DNA of 64,000 nt from Spinacia oleracea (taxonomy: Eukaryota > Streptophyta > Magnoliopsida > Caryophyllales > Amaranthaceae), in NCBI RefSeq assembly GCF_020520425.1, contig NC_079491.1, forward strand, positions 2,108,001 to 2,172,000. The letters run 5' to 3'. Position 1 is the first letter of the stretch. The number at the start of each line of letters is the position of its first letter. This document shows positions 1 to 11,515 of this stretch, one piece after another. The translations under genes were made by a program, and so were the position numbers. The notes below the pieces were generated by a model that worked only from the letters and a program-made list of their open reading frames with translations, was not told the DNA's origin and did no database searches.

Positions 1-1499
1 TTTGTATTTGCCGGAGAGATTTATGAAGGTAATACAAATCTACCTACTTACCACTTACATAATTACATACTCCGTAGTACTATCAATAATATGGTTCTTT
101 TGTAGTGTGTCCCTGATCTATAATGTAAAAACGTATATACAACCCTTATTAAGTAGCGAAACAATAAAAACCACTCTAATTAATTCACAATATCCAAATA
201 GCACGAGTTACTACTTTTGTTTTTAAGAAGAACTACACACTACTACTATGCACAATTTTAAACAAAAACATTAATTCCATTGTTTGAAACATTGATTCCT
301 TGGTGTGGTGGGCACAAATCATTAATGGAAGGGGTGATAAACGAATTAAAACTAAATAGTCATACTATTTAATAAAGGAAGAAACACAACTTTGCTAAAG
401 GTTTACATAACTTATTCCGCACTCCACACTAAACGAAATCTCATTGTTTGGACTTTGGAGACTGGTAGGTTATGACGACATGATTTATACAGGGAAGTAA
501 AAACAGTCTCATAATAATACGATTAGTTCTATATATTATTATTTCGTATCAAATAAGAATTGTAGTAGCGTTATAATCATTTCTTAATACGAAATATCTT
601 TTATTTATATTACATAAATAAAAGTAACTATTCAAAATTTCATCTTTTATATAAATATTAGATAGGTATAACTGTATCAGATTAAAATGTTTGATTTTGG
701 ATGGAACACTCTTGTGTAGAGAGTTTTATTAGATATATATATATTATTTATTTAATAGAGTTTTATTTGTATTAATTTAAATATGTACATAACACATATT
801 TATTTATCTACATAGGACAAACATTTTTTAATTCTAAAATAGATTAAAAATCGTATTTCTCATCGGCTGAAATCTAATGATTTTAAAAGAATTTTTTAAT
901 TCTAAAATAAATTAAAAACCTTATTTCTCATTAGACGAAATCTAATGATTTCCAACATGCTCTCTAGATTAGTGTTTGATTTTGGATTGAATTTTATTAT
1001 ATATATATTTTTTTAATTATTATAATGTTTGATTTTGCATGGAGTTGTGTATATTAGTAATTAATTAATTAATTAAAATATGTAAGTGCCACTCGGCTTT
1101 TTTAATTCAAAACTAATTTTAAAATATTATTTTTCGTTTGCCGAAACCATTATATTTCCTATGTTGCGCTCTAATATTGGATTAGTGTTTTATTTTGGAC
1201 GTAATTTTATTTTAGATTAGTGTTTGATTTTGAATTGAATTTTATTTTAGATTAGTGTTTGATTGTGGATTAAATTTTATTTTAAATGATTAGAGTACGT
1301 GTTTGATTTTGGAAGGAGTTGTATATATTGGTAATTAATTAATTAAAATATCTATGTGACACTTACTTAATTAATTGACTTATTCTTACTTACTTACAGA
1401 GTACTTATTTATCTTCAAAAGTAAATTAGAAATGTTATTTTTCATTGGCCGAAACCATTAGATTTCCTACGTGACGCTCTAATAATTATGCAAAATCGG

Positions 1500-1500
<1 letters not shown>
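1..1500. other. AT-rich intergenic DNA, no gene
   Basis: No reading frame here looks like a protein. The stretch is very AT-rich and made of decayed short repeats: one block of about 60 bp ending in AAATCTAATGATTT occurs near 830-890 and again near 890-950, and GATTAGTGTTTGATTTT recurs between 960 and 1270. I see nothing functional. Confidence 0.6.

Positions 1501-1546
<46 letters not shown>
1501..1546. repeat. (TA)n microsatellite
   Basis: About 23 uninterrupted TA dinucleotides, seen directly. Likely length-polymorphic. Confidence 0.95.
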
Positions 1547-1548
<2 letters not shown>

Positions 1549-1619
1549 CTTAACATTCTCATGCTCGACATTTATTGTTGGCTATCAAACGGGACATTAA
1601 GAATCTTATATGGCAGAAC

Positions 1620-2636
1620 TACAAAATCGGCTATAATTACGAGCATTACAGGTTATAGGGCAATCGTTCTCAGCAAATATTGTTTCATTTGAATGTCATT
1701 GCAATTAGATGTTTTATATTGCATTAAACGTTATTTAAAACTATATATGTATCATTTTTAATTGAACCTTGTCAAGTGATGTTCCACCAAATTTTAAAAA
1801 AAATCATAACATAGTTTAATTGAAAATTGATAAAATTGATAATTAAGAAATTATCAATTTTTAATTAAAATCGGTTTCGAATCTTTCCGTTGTTGGTATG
1901 AAGGCATGGATTAATATACCTGCTGGACCATATAAAAGTTTTGGATTTCTTTTAATTTTCATTTTCTATCGGTACATCTCAATTTGTACAATAATTTTGT
2001 ATCGGAATTGATTGATCATCATATCCAATTATTTTCTCGGATTTCGCTGGACGGTAAATGTCTTTCAAGAGTGAGTTTAAAAAATTAGTATTAATTGGAG
2101 TATATAATAAATTAACAAAATAATATAAAAATAATATAAAATAATATAAATGTCTTTTTATATTATTTTGTTAATTTATTATTTACTCCGATTAATACTA
2201 ATCTTTTAAACTCACTCTTAAAAGACATTTACCGTCCAGCGGAATCCGAGTAAATTATAGGATATGATGATCAATCAATTCCAATACAAAACTATTGTAC
2301 AAATTGAGATGTACCAATCAATAATGAAAATTAAGAGAAACCCAAAACTTTTGAAACCGATTTGAAACCTTTTCATATCAACGATGGACGAATTTGAAAC
2401 AGATTTTAATTAAAAATAATAATTTCTTAATTATCAATTTTCATTAAACTATGTTATGAACTTTGTTAATTTGGTGGAACGTTACCCGAGAAAGTTCAAT
2501 TGAAAATTATATATATATATTAAACTATCTTTTATATAATGTTTAATGCGATATAAAACATATAATTGCAATGACATTGTCTGGCCAGCCTGTAATGCTG
2601 GCCATTATATCCGATTCAGGATAATTCGAATCCTAT
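1620..2636. repeat. Head-to-head inverted pair of a ~530-bp repeat unit
   Basis: The left arm (about 1620-2140) and right arm (about 2146-2636) are diverged reverse complements of each other. The outer ends carry the terminal motif CCTGTAATGCTSG and its complement. Both arms contain the shared core GACGGTAAATGTCTTTC or its complement, TTGGTGGAAC and ATTGCAATGACATT. The centre is a run of AATATAAAA near 2110-2165. The arrangement is either a foldback transposon or an inverted junction in a satellite-like family. Same-orientation relatives of the right arm follow at 2637-3170, 5012-5480 and 5960-6420. Confidence 0.75.
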
Positions 2637-3170
2637 GAGAAGGTATATTTGTTTTTAATATATTTTGCTAATTTATTATTTATTCCAATTAATACTAATA
2701 TTTTAAACTAACTTTTGAAAGACATTTACCGTCCAGCGGAATCCGAGAAAATGATAGGATATGATGATCAATCAATTCCGATACAAAATTATTGTACAAA
2801 TTGAGCTGTACCGATCGATAATGAAAATTAAGAGTAACCAAAACTTTATACGGTCTAGCAAGTATATTAATCTATGCCTTCATACCAACGATGGAGAGAT
2901 TCAAAATCGATTTTAATTAAAAATAATTGATAATTTATTAATTTTCAATTTTCAATTTTCAATTTTCAATTAAACTGTATCATGAACTTTGTTAATTTGG
3001 TGGAACATCACTTGACAAGGTTCAATTAAAAATGATATATATATATGTATATTGTTTTAAATAATGTTATTAAATCATCTAATTGCAATGACATTCAAAT
3101 GAAACAATATTTGGTGAGAGCGATTTCTCTTTAGCCTGTAATGCTCGTAATTATAAACGATTTTGTAAAG
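2637..3170 (+). repeat. ~530-bp satellite-like repeat unit
   Basis: A direct-orientation relative of the right arm at 2146-2636. It has the same order of landmarks: GAGAAGGTATATTTG, CATTTACCGTCCAGCGGAAT, GATATGATGATCAATCAATT, CAACGATGGAGAGATTC, TTGGTGGAACATCACTTG, then the terminal CCTGTAATGCTCGTAATTAT near 3135. It abuts the preceding unit, so the family behaves partly as a tandem repeat. Confidence 0.75.
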
Positions 3171-3632
3171 TCTGTAATATAATTTAGCCAATGACAAAAT
3201 AAAACAAATAAAATTTAAAATACTCGAGACATTGAGTTAATTTGGCGGTGTGAAAATGTTATGTTTAAGTATTTTCTTAATGTTGTTGAATCTATTTTAA
3301 TATTTTTCATGTTCTAGCTAATTGCTGGGTTACCTCACTACTATTCAACCTAATATCATATGGGTTCCTCATTGGAAAAAAAATGCACGGTTTCATTGCG
3401 AGATCTTGAAAGTTGCGATTACATAAACACAAATGAAGCTAAAGTTACTCAATATAGCTTGGAGTATTGCATGAGTGAGGGAGTTTTTGAACACTGGGAC
3501 ATCGATGATAGTGAACCATACAAAAGATACGGGAACAAGGTACCACTTGGAGGTTATACCCGCATCCACCCCTTGCGAGAACAATATCTACTGCGAGTTA
3601 TTACCCATCAGCATGTAATGAGGGTCATTATA

Positions 3633-5011
3633 TGTTAGGTTATGATTCATATGACAGTTCATAAATCATGCGGAAAAACCATAAAGCCAGGAAACATATT
3701 ATTTACACATAATCATTTAGCATAGTTTAGATGCATACTCTTTGTTGCGTGCCTTCCCTAGCTGCGCCCGAACCGAACAAGAACAAGTCTTTAGGACTCC
3801 AAGTGTCGTCCCTCCGTAGATAGTCCACAGCACGTCCGGATCCGCCTTAAGATTGACCAACTAGAATCGCCCTTAAGGTTCTAATATTTTCGGTTAGGTA
3901 GGCAAGAATATTGGCTGATTTTTCTGCTTAAAAATCTTAGTTTTGAATACTTAAAAACTTGTGTATAAATAATGACCCCTAGGCCTTTATTTATAGAGTT
4001 ATGGAAAAGGAATCGTAATCCTAGTAGGATACGAATTAATTGAAATTAGAATCTTACATGAATTCTATTTAATTAATTTATCCAATTAGGAATAGGAATT
4101 TAATCATACACTAACTCTTGTAGATTTAGGAATCACGCATGAGCACAAACTCACACACACACGGCAGCCACAAGGGCTGCCCATGCGCGTGCGAGCAGCA
4201 GCCCACGCAGCGCGGCCCACGCATCCGTGGCCTTGGCGCGCGCTGGGCCTGCCTTGCGGTAGGCCTGGGCGCTGCCTTGGCTGGGCTTGTGGCGCGCGTG
4301 CTTGCTGGGCGATGGCCCGGCTTCGTGCTGGGCCTTCGTCCGGCAGGCCTCGTCCGATGCTAATTCGTACGATACGCTTCCGATTAAATTTCCAGTTCCG
4401 GAATTTATTTCCGATACGAACAATATTTAATATTTCCGATTCCGGAATTAATTTCCGTTTCGAACAAATATTTAATATTTCCGTTTCCGGAATTATTTTC
4501 CGATTCCGGTAATATTTCCGATTCTGACAATATTTCCGTTTCCGGCAATATTTCCGATTCTGGTAATATTTCCATTTCCAATAATATTTTCCGATACGTA
4601 CCATGTTTCCGTTTTCGGCAACATCTACGACTTGGATAATATTCATATTTCCGATACGATCCATATTTCCGTTTCCGGCAATATCATCGTTTCCGGAGTA
4701 TTCATTTCTTGCCTGTGACGATCTTAGCTCCCACTGAAACCAAGATCCGTCGGTTCCGAATATTCATAGATGGAGTATTTAATACCATTAAATACTTGAT
4801 CCGTTTACGTACTATTTGTGTGACCCTACGGGTTCAGTCAAGAGTAAGCTGTGGATTAATATCATTAATTCCACTTGAACTGAAGCGGCCTCTAGCTAGG
4901 CATTCAGCTCACTTGATCTCACTGAATTATTAACTTGTTAATTAATACTGAACCGCATTTATTAGACTTAACATAGAATGCATACTTGGACCAAGGGCAT
5001 TATTTCCTTCA
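3633..5011 (+). mobile_element. Solo LTR of an LTR retrotransposon (TSD TTATA)
   Basis: The 1,379-bp element begins TGTTAGGTTATG and ends TTATTTCCTTCA, the TG...CA termini of a retrotransposon LTR. It is flanked by a perfect 5-bp target duplication, TTATA at 3628-3632 and 5012-5016. Only one LTR is present, with no internal gag/pol, so it is most simply a solo LTR left by LTR-LTR recombination. A GC-rich block at 4140-4365 and runs of TTCCGATTCCGG-like repeats (4375-4700) lie inside. The open frames over the GC-rich block are composition artefacts. It interrupts a satellite-like unit: 20 bp before the insertion and the sequence after it rejoin the motif CATTATATCCGAT seen intact at 2603-2616. 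Confidence 0.85.
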
Positions 5012-5480
5012 TTATATCCGATACATAAGAATTCGAATGCTATGAGAAGGTATATTTGTTTTTATATTATTTTGTTAATTTATTATTTACTTCAATTAAT
5101 ACTAATATTTTAAACTCACTTTTAAAATACATTTACCGTCCAGCGAAATCCGAGTAAATTATAGGATATGATGATCAATCAATCCCGATACAAAATAATT
5201 GTACAAATTGAAATGTCCCGACCGATAATGAAAATTGAGAGAAACCTAAACATGTTATACGGTCTAGCTGGTATATTAACCTATGTCATCATATCAACAA
5301 TAGATAGATTTGAAAACGATTTTAATTGAAAATTGAAGATTGATTTTTTTTTAATTTTGAAATTTCAATTAAACTATGTTATGACAAGGTTCAATTGAAA
5401 ATGATGTATATATTGTTTTAAATAATGTTTAATGCGATATAAAACATCTAATTGCAATGACATTCAAATGAAACAAATTC
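5012..5480 (+). repeat. Satellite-like repeat unit, split by the upstream solo LTR
   Basis: Continues the unit interrupted at 3632. It starts TTATATCCGAT and carries ATGAGAAGGTATATTTG, TTTACCGTCCAGCGAAATCC, GATATGATGATCAATCAAT and ATTGCAATGACATTCAAATG in the same order as the unit at 2637-3170. The 5481-5960 stretch that follows is AT-rich with no gene. Confidence 0.75.
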
Positions 5481-5959
5481 ACATTTACTAAGCATCCATA
5501 TTCGTAGACATTTAATATTTTTGAAAATAATTTCGTAAATGATTTCGGGTAATTTGTCAACATATTTGGTTTTATGTCATTCACTAATGTAAATGGATTA
5601 GAACAAAAAAACGTACAGTTCACTTTTTTTTTTTTTTTTTTTGAATTTGAAACGTACAGTTCACTTTGCAATGAATGTAGTTGGTTTTTTTATCATTAAC
5701 ATGCGGTTTGTAAATTCTGTTTTAGTAAAGTTTTTAGTGATTTAAAAAAGAATAATTATTATTTTAATTTGTGATTGAGTTGCTACATTTAATTTCCTTT
5801 CAAAACAATATACTTTTATTTTACAAAATGTTTGACTACTATTTTGTGACAACAATTTTTTGTATTTGTCTAAAAAGATACAGAGTAGGTTTATTTTTGT
5901 TGTTCAAAATTGTAGTTATTATGACCCTAACTATTTAAGTAAATTGTGTTTAATTTCCC

Positions 5960-6420
5960 TAGTTTTCGCATCACCCTTTACGAGAACAATATTTGCTGAT
6001 AGCGATTGCCTATCAGTCTGTAATTCTCGCAATTATAGCCGATTCAAAATAATTCAATTTCTATCAAAATGTATATGTTTTTTTATATTATTTTGTTAAT
6101 TTAATATTTACTCTAATTAATATTAATTTTTTAAGCTCACCCTTGTATGCCATTATCGTCCAACGGAAACCGAGAAAATGATTGATCATACGGTCAATGC
6201 AATATGCTATGATGATCACTCAATCCTGATACAAAATTACTAGACATACAGATTGGGATGCCCGGATCGATAATGAAAATTGAGAGAAACACAAAACTTT
6301 TATACGGTCCAGTTGATATATTAACCTATGCTCTCATACCAACGATGGAGAGATTCGAAACCGATTTTAGTTGAAAATTAATAATTTCTAAATTATTATG
6401 GAGTATTTTATTTTTATAAT
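5960..6420 (+). repeat. Diverged satellite-like repeat unit
   Basis: Begins with CACCCTTTACGAGAACAATA and CAGTCTGTAATTCTCGCAAT, then follows the landmarks of the 530-bp family (ATTATCGTCCAACGGAAACC, ACCAACGATGGAGAGATTCG). It is more diverged than the other units. Confidence 0.65.
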
Positions 6421-6476
6421 TGTTTTCTCTACCTTTTATTTTTATTATTGGCAACTTTTTGTTTTATTTTTGTAGG

Positions 6477-8066
6477 TGATGAATTAAAAAGTGATACAAA
6501 AGTGCACGGTGTCTGTTGTTAGCAGATACTTAGCAAATACGGGTCGATCGCACAGGGACACAAGTTCAATTAGTTTTTTCCCAATGATATAAATTATTTC
6601 AATAAATGAAAGTTGATTTTTGATTATTAACTAATAAAACTAAAGCAATAATGTAAATGAGAATTTATCAATGAATTAAAAGTCCAGGGCGTCTGTTCGG
6701 TTCACCATGCTTATACCAATCCAAGAACACAAATCAATTCAACAATGAATAAACTAAGCCGAGTAATTAAAGTACGTGTTAATCCTACGGTCGGGTCTTA
6801 ACACTTTCAATCCAACATATGCAGTACGGTCGCTAACATAATCAGAAATGTCAATTGCACCAAGCCTTTAAAAATACGATCTTTCGATTCTAATTCCTAT
6901 TAGCTAGATCATCAATCCATGATATTGGCCAATTACATGAATCAACAATTAAGAACAAATCAATTAGAATTACTCAAGCATAATCTATAAATTAACAAAC
7001 TTTAATGCATAACAATCATGATATAAACATTGCTTCCTTACTTAGCCCTAGAAAATGACTAATCGCTCATGATTAAATTATCAAGCATGAAATAAATAAT
7101 AAAGACGAATTTCATAATCAAATGACAAATTAATCTAAGGAACGATGAATTAAAGCAAGAGAAATTATGATATTACCTCTAGATTAATGAATGAAAGAAA
7201 TAAGAAACTAGTGTTCAACAATGGAAGAAATAAAATAAGAATTAACGTCTATTGAGAATTCTAAGAAAATAAAAGCATGAGGAAAATAAATTAATTCCCT
7301 TAAGTATTTATATTTTCTATTTTCCAAAATAAAATAAATAAATAAATAAGAAAATAAAAAATAGAAGTCGTCAATGATTGGTCGATGGAACGATGACGTG
7401 GCAATGAAACCCGATCACGACCGAACCGCCTAGACCACGCACAAGAGTTGACGAGGCATGGCAGCGAGGGATCTCGCACACCATCCCTCGCTGGCCTGGT
7501 AGGACGCGAATTGTAGCAAGGCGAGCGAGGGATCTTGCGCACCATCCCTCGCTGGCCTGGTGAAGTGTATAGCAAGACAAAGCAAAGCAGGGAGGCAGCG
7601 AGGGAGTTAGCGAGCCATCCCTCGCTGGCCTAGTGAGGTGCAGAGCAAGCAACAATGAAGCAACGAGGCACAACGAGAGATGCATCAAGCCAACGAGGGA
7701 TCTTGCGAACCAACGAGGGATCTTGCGAGCCAACGAGAGATGCAGCGACTCTATGCACAAACGATACATGCATCGAGCTAATCATCCTGATTGACATAAT
7801 CATTCCCGGAAAGCTCGATTCTCCGATCAAACACTTCGTCTTTGACTCAACCATCTGGTGATCATTCGACCCACCTCCAAACACTTCGAAAGCATCCAAA
7901 TGATTGTAAAATCACATGAAATATAAAGGAAAACACAAACGGAGCGTAATATAGTACAGTAACGACGACTTATACAATTATGATTTAAATGCAACTAATA
8001 TGAGACAAATGCCTAGAAATGCAACCTAAATGATCCTAAAATACCCTATACAAATATGATTCATCA
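6477..8066 (+). mobile_element. Solo LTR, 1.59 kb (TSD GTAGG)
   Basis: The element begins TGATGAAT and ends ATTCATCA, an exact 8-bp terminal inverted repeat of the TG...CA type. It is flanked by GTAGG at 6472-6476 and 8067-8071, a perfect 5-bp target duplication. No protein-coding interior is present, which fits a solo LTR. Near the left end is GGTCGATCGCACAGGGACAC, a type of motif often seen near the ends of plant retroelements. The right half holds a GC-rich tandem array. Confidence 0.85.
7440..7745. repeat. GC-rich tandem repeats inside the solo LTR
   Basis: Repeats of GCGAGGGATCTYGCGMACC with CCATCCCTCGCTGGCCTGGT. At least three long units (around 7465-7505, 7525-7562, 7590-7630) are followed by short units at 7675-7745. 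The overlapping open frames on the minus strand (7300-7899) share this periodicity and should not be read as genes. Confidence 0.8.
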
Positions 8067-8211
8067 GTAGGTTATGGAGTTTATGGCGTGCAGAAGGGAA
8101 AATATTGGTTACTGCCCAAAGAAAATGAAGTCGCATTTGAACAACACTTTATTGGCTAGAGAAAGAAAAATCTTGTAAAAATCAATTGTATTAATTAATT
8201 TTTAATATTAA

Positions 8212-10644
8212 TCTATATTATTAAAGCAGAGTGGTGAGGAATGTGAGAGCTCCAAAACCCCAATCCTCACCCCTCATGCTTCGTTATTTAAGGAAACTTG
8301 GGAAATAAATAAAATTAACAAATCAGCAAAACCACCATACACACAATTAATGGGGACACTAAATTGGAAATAACAGTAATAAAGGGTAATTAATGGACAT
8401 GAAAGAATAAAGAAATAATTTAGAATAATTATTTACTTTCAAATTTCATGACAAATCTATGGTACAAAATGAAAAAGTTAGATGTTTTAGCTTCTACCAA
8501 AAAAATAAAATTTAACATAGTTTAGCCACGGAAGATCGAATTCTACATAGTTACACAATACGAAAATAAAAATAAAAATATTTTAACTTTGGCAGAATTA
8601 TACATTGAAAATCAAATTACACAAAATTACTTCATAGCCTACATGCACAATTGTACATATTATCAATAGCTCTGCATTTTCCACTTGCCGCGACATTTTA
8701 ATTTCCCTACTATTGTAATATGCATGTCTATTTTCTACCAAATCTCATGCCATTCTAATCAAATTAAATCGGCGAACTCCAACAAAAAGGGAAAAAAATA
8801 ACACATAAGAATATGAAGAAGAAAAAAATATCAACTGAGGATTAGATCAATTAAAAATAAATTTACAACTAAAGAAAACCTGAATAAGAGGAGCTAGAAC
8901 TGAGAAGTTGTTAAATCTAGAGAAATGACGTTTCTCGATAGCAAATCGCCTTTTCAACCATCGAAGTAGAATTGAAACATACCCTTAGAGGGTTTTTTTT
9001 AAGGGAATGCTCTTAGTTTACCAAGAGTAAAAATATGTGCAATTACACAAGTCAACAAACCTATTAATTTTGTTGGCGTAAGGACGAGTAATTGTGTATA
9101 GATTGTTGAATATTGAAAGAGAAAACTTAGAAAGAGGAGAAATAAGAAATCTTATGCTTAATAATTTGAGTTAGATGTCATTTGACTAAACTTGGTATAC
9201 CACTATACCACATAGATTTTTTAACACATGAAAAAACGATTATATTAACAAAACATTAAGGTAGGTTCGGTACAAAAACCAACTTCCTTTTTGGTGAAGC
9301 AAATATCGATAAGATCATACCTCCCTTCTACAAAATATCTCAATAACCTAGATAAACTTTGAGGCCACAAAAAATCTTGGTTATCTATACAAGCAAAAAG
9401 ATGAAACACTACTAAGGCACTTGAGATAATTAATTGTTGGTGGTTCTCCATCTTCTATTTCAACAATGGTAATCAGATTATCCACTGTTGAACAGCTAAC
9501 AACAAAAGGACTTAAGTCATTTGCCTTTGAAGAAGTGTCTTCTGCACATTCGAGTCCTTTGAAACCTGAATGGCCTCCTAACTATCGTACCAAAAACTAT
9601 CTGAGACACATTTGACGTAGTTGCCACTTTGTTGGTTACTGCAGCTCTTGCTACTTCCTTTTTAATTTAATTTTGTTAAATATATGGCTACATTATTCTC
9701 GAAGAAACAATTAAGCCTACCTAAAACATGATCATTAATATCATAGCCAACTAAACATTAGTAAATTTGCGTTAGTTTGGGATGAAGGAATTATAGTAAC
9801 GTGTGGTTGATATGATTAGAAAAAATAATATACTCCATTCATATCTAATAAATGGTGCACTTGACCGACAAAAAGTTTAAAGATGGTGAGTTAATTTTAT
9901 TAAAATAAAAATACAAGTGGGTAAGTGAGGGTATTAAGGTATTCAAATAATGTAAAAGGTAATGAGAAATAAAATTAAGGTATTCAAGTCCCTTTTGTTG
10001 AATAGCCATTTCAAAGATAAAGCTCGAACATTCAATTATTTATTGGCATTCACGTCTATTGGCGGTAGAAATAATTGGCAACACCGTTAATGACGGTAGA
10101 GGCCCCTATGTCTTCCTCATAAGTGGTAGTAATCATCATAAATTGGGTCTTTAAAAGCCAAGGAACTTGCTAAAGTTTGCGTAATTGTACATTTATGACA
10201 TTGATAATGAAGTTCAAAATCGCATGCATGTCGTAGATGGTTCTGAATCTTCTATGATAAGCCCCATAATCCTATATAAAAGGACTACAAAAATATTTGA
10301 TAGTGTAAATCCATATGTTGCGATGTTTCGGGATGCTCGAACCATGTTGCTTGACCAATTTAAATATCGAGATTTACGGATTAGGATTATTCGGACTAGA
10401 GAAGGTAGAATATGTTCACATTCTTTTAGACTCTCATGAGTCATGAATCTATAACTTAATTTTGAATACTTTTTTAGTTTCTTACTTCTGGTTTTTTTGT
10501 GTTGCATAAGCGACATACAATATTTAGAAACGTTTTGATATTGCCAAATAATAAACATTGTAATTAACATAGTCATTTAAGAGTTTCTTTTTTATACTTC
10601 GTACTTTTTATAGGTAACCGTACAATAGCACGGGAACATACTAG
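8212..10644 (+). mobile_element. Non-autonomous Helitron with Rep/helicase relic
   Basis: The left end is TCTATATTATTAAAGC preceded by A. The right end is CTAG followed by T, and just before it lies a small hairpin (CCGT...ACGG at 10618-10633). TC...CTRR ends, a 3' hairpin and insertion between A and T define Helitrons. The element is 2,433 bp. Near the right end it contains a fragment resembling the N-terminal part of a Helitron Rep/helicase protein (10150-10439), which supports the call. The rest is non-coding. Confidence 0.75.
10150..10439 (+). pseudogene. Helitron Rep/helicase N-terminal fragment, broken
   Basis: The frame reads LYIYDIDNEVQNRM, then about 60 further residues including SVNPYVAMFRDAR and RTREGR. 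In my recollection this matches the conserved block of Helitron helicase-like proteins (LYIYDTENEVQNR ... NPYVxxFRxAR) upstream of the Rep domain. Two codons before LYIYD, a TAA stands where relatives have a glutamine-type codon, so the frame is closed upstream, and no Rep or helicase motifs follow. It is a relic of the parent autonomous element. Confidence 0.65.
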
Positions 10645-11069
10645 TATTATATTAATTAAGTTTATGTTTGACTTTAATTCAATATTAACCTTTAGGGTTG
10701 AAGAAGAAAGAGTTGAAGGAATTGAAGGAGCAAGTTGAAGAAACATAGAACCTGATACTTTCTTGTTGGGCAGTTAACGTTGATCTTTTATTTTGAGATT
10801 GCGTTTTGATCAAACATTATCCTATGATCAAGCACTTTGTTAATTTGTGGGAACAAATTTTCCAAGCCCAAAATACAAATGAGGTGGCTAATACAAAATG
10901 GTTATTCAATTTATCACAAATTAGCCTGAACTTATTATAATAATTCATCTTTCATTATAAAACTTACCAAAATACATGTTTGTTGCCAATGAGTCAATAA
11001 TCATGTCCTTAAAAAAAATGTTCTTTATATTATTATAGTCTCTCAATTATAATTCTTTGATGGCAAAGT

Positions 11070-11515
11070 TAAGAATGTTGTTGTAGTCCTTGCCTTATGT
11101 GCATTTGTGACCACTCTATGTTTCACACTTTTTAGCTTTCCGTTACTTATAACCTGCAAAAATAAATAAATAACGCGTACCATGTCAAAATAATAACTTA
11201 ATTAATTCATTTAACGGTATTATTTGGGATTAAAAGGGGTACATATGAGGATGGCATTGGGCCAGACCGACCCGACACAACGAAGTCGTGGGTTGGGTTC
11301 AGCACGTTCCCCCCCCCCCCTAAAAAGCACAACAAGCTAGTCATAGTCTGCCACAACAAATCGCGTTAAGTTGAGTGAATGTAGGCTTAGGAACTACGAC
11401 TCAACCGGACACATAGGTTTTGGCCATATTTCTTAACTTTTCGGCTTTTCTTAACCGGACCTGAATGGGCTTCACACAAGCCCAACCCGACTCCACATCC
11501 ATCTTGTCGTGGATA
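11070..11515 (-). pseudogene. Duplicated fragment of dioxygenase exon 4 and intron 3
   Basis: About 11078-11153 copies the 5' part of the exon at 11803-12072 (the codons around the iron-binding His, HRVVTNAHKAR, are recognisable but changed). It continues through the same splice acceptor ACCTGCAAAAATAAATAAAT into intron sequence matching 12072-12430, including GGGCTTCACACAAGCCCAAC. It is a truncated tandem duplicate lying downstream of the main gene. The rest of the exon is missing, so it cannot act as an alternative last exon with a full product. Confidence 0.7.

Noticed and set aside
3360-3638. 92-residue plus-strand frame beginning MGSSLEKK
   Set aside because: Runs into repeat-unit and LTR sequence at its 3' end, no recognisable domain, no splice context.
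4104-4664. 186-residue minus-strand frame and overlapping frames on both strands
   Set aside because: Lies over GC-rich and TTCCG-repeat parts of a solo LTR; low-complexity translation with no family resemblance.
7300-7899. Stacked minus-strand frames of 89-132 residues
   Set aside because: Follow the periodicity of the GC-rich array inside the LTR at 6477-8066.
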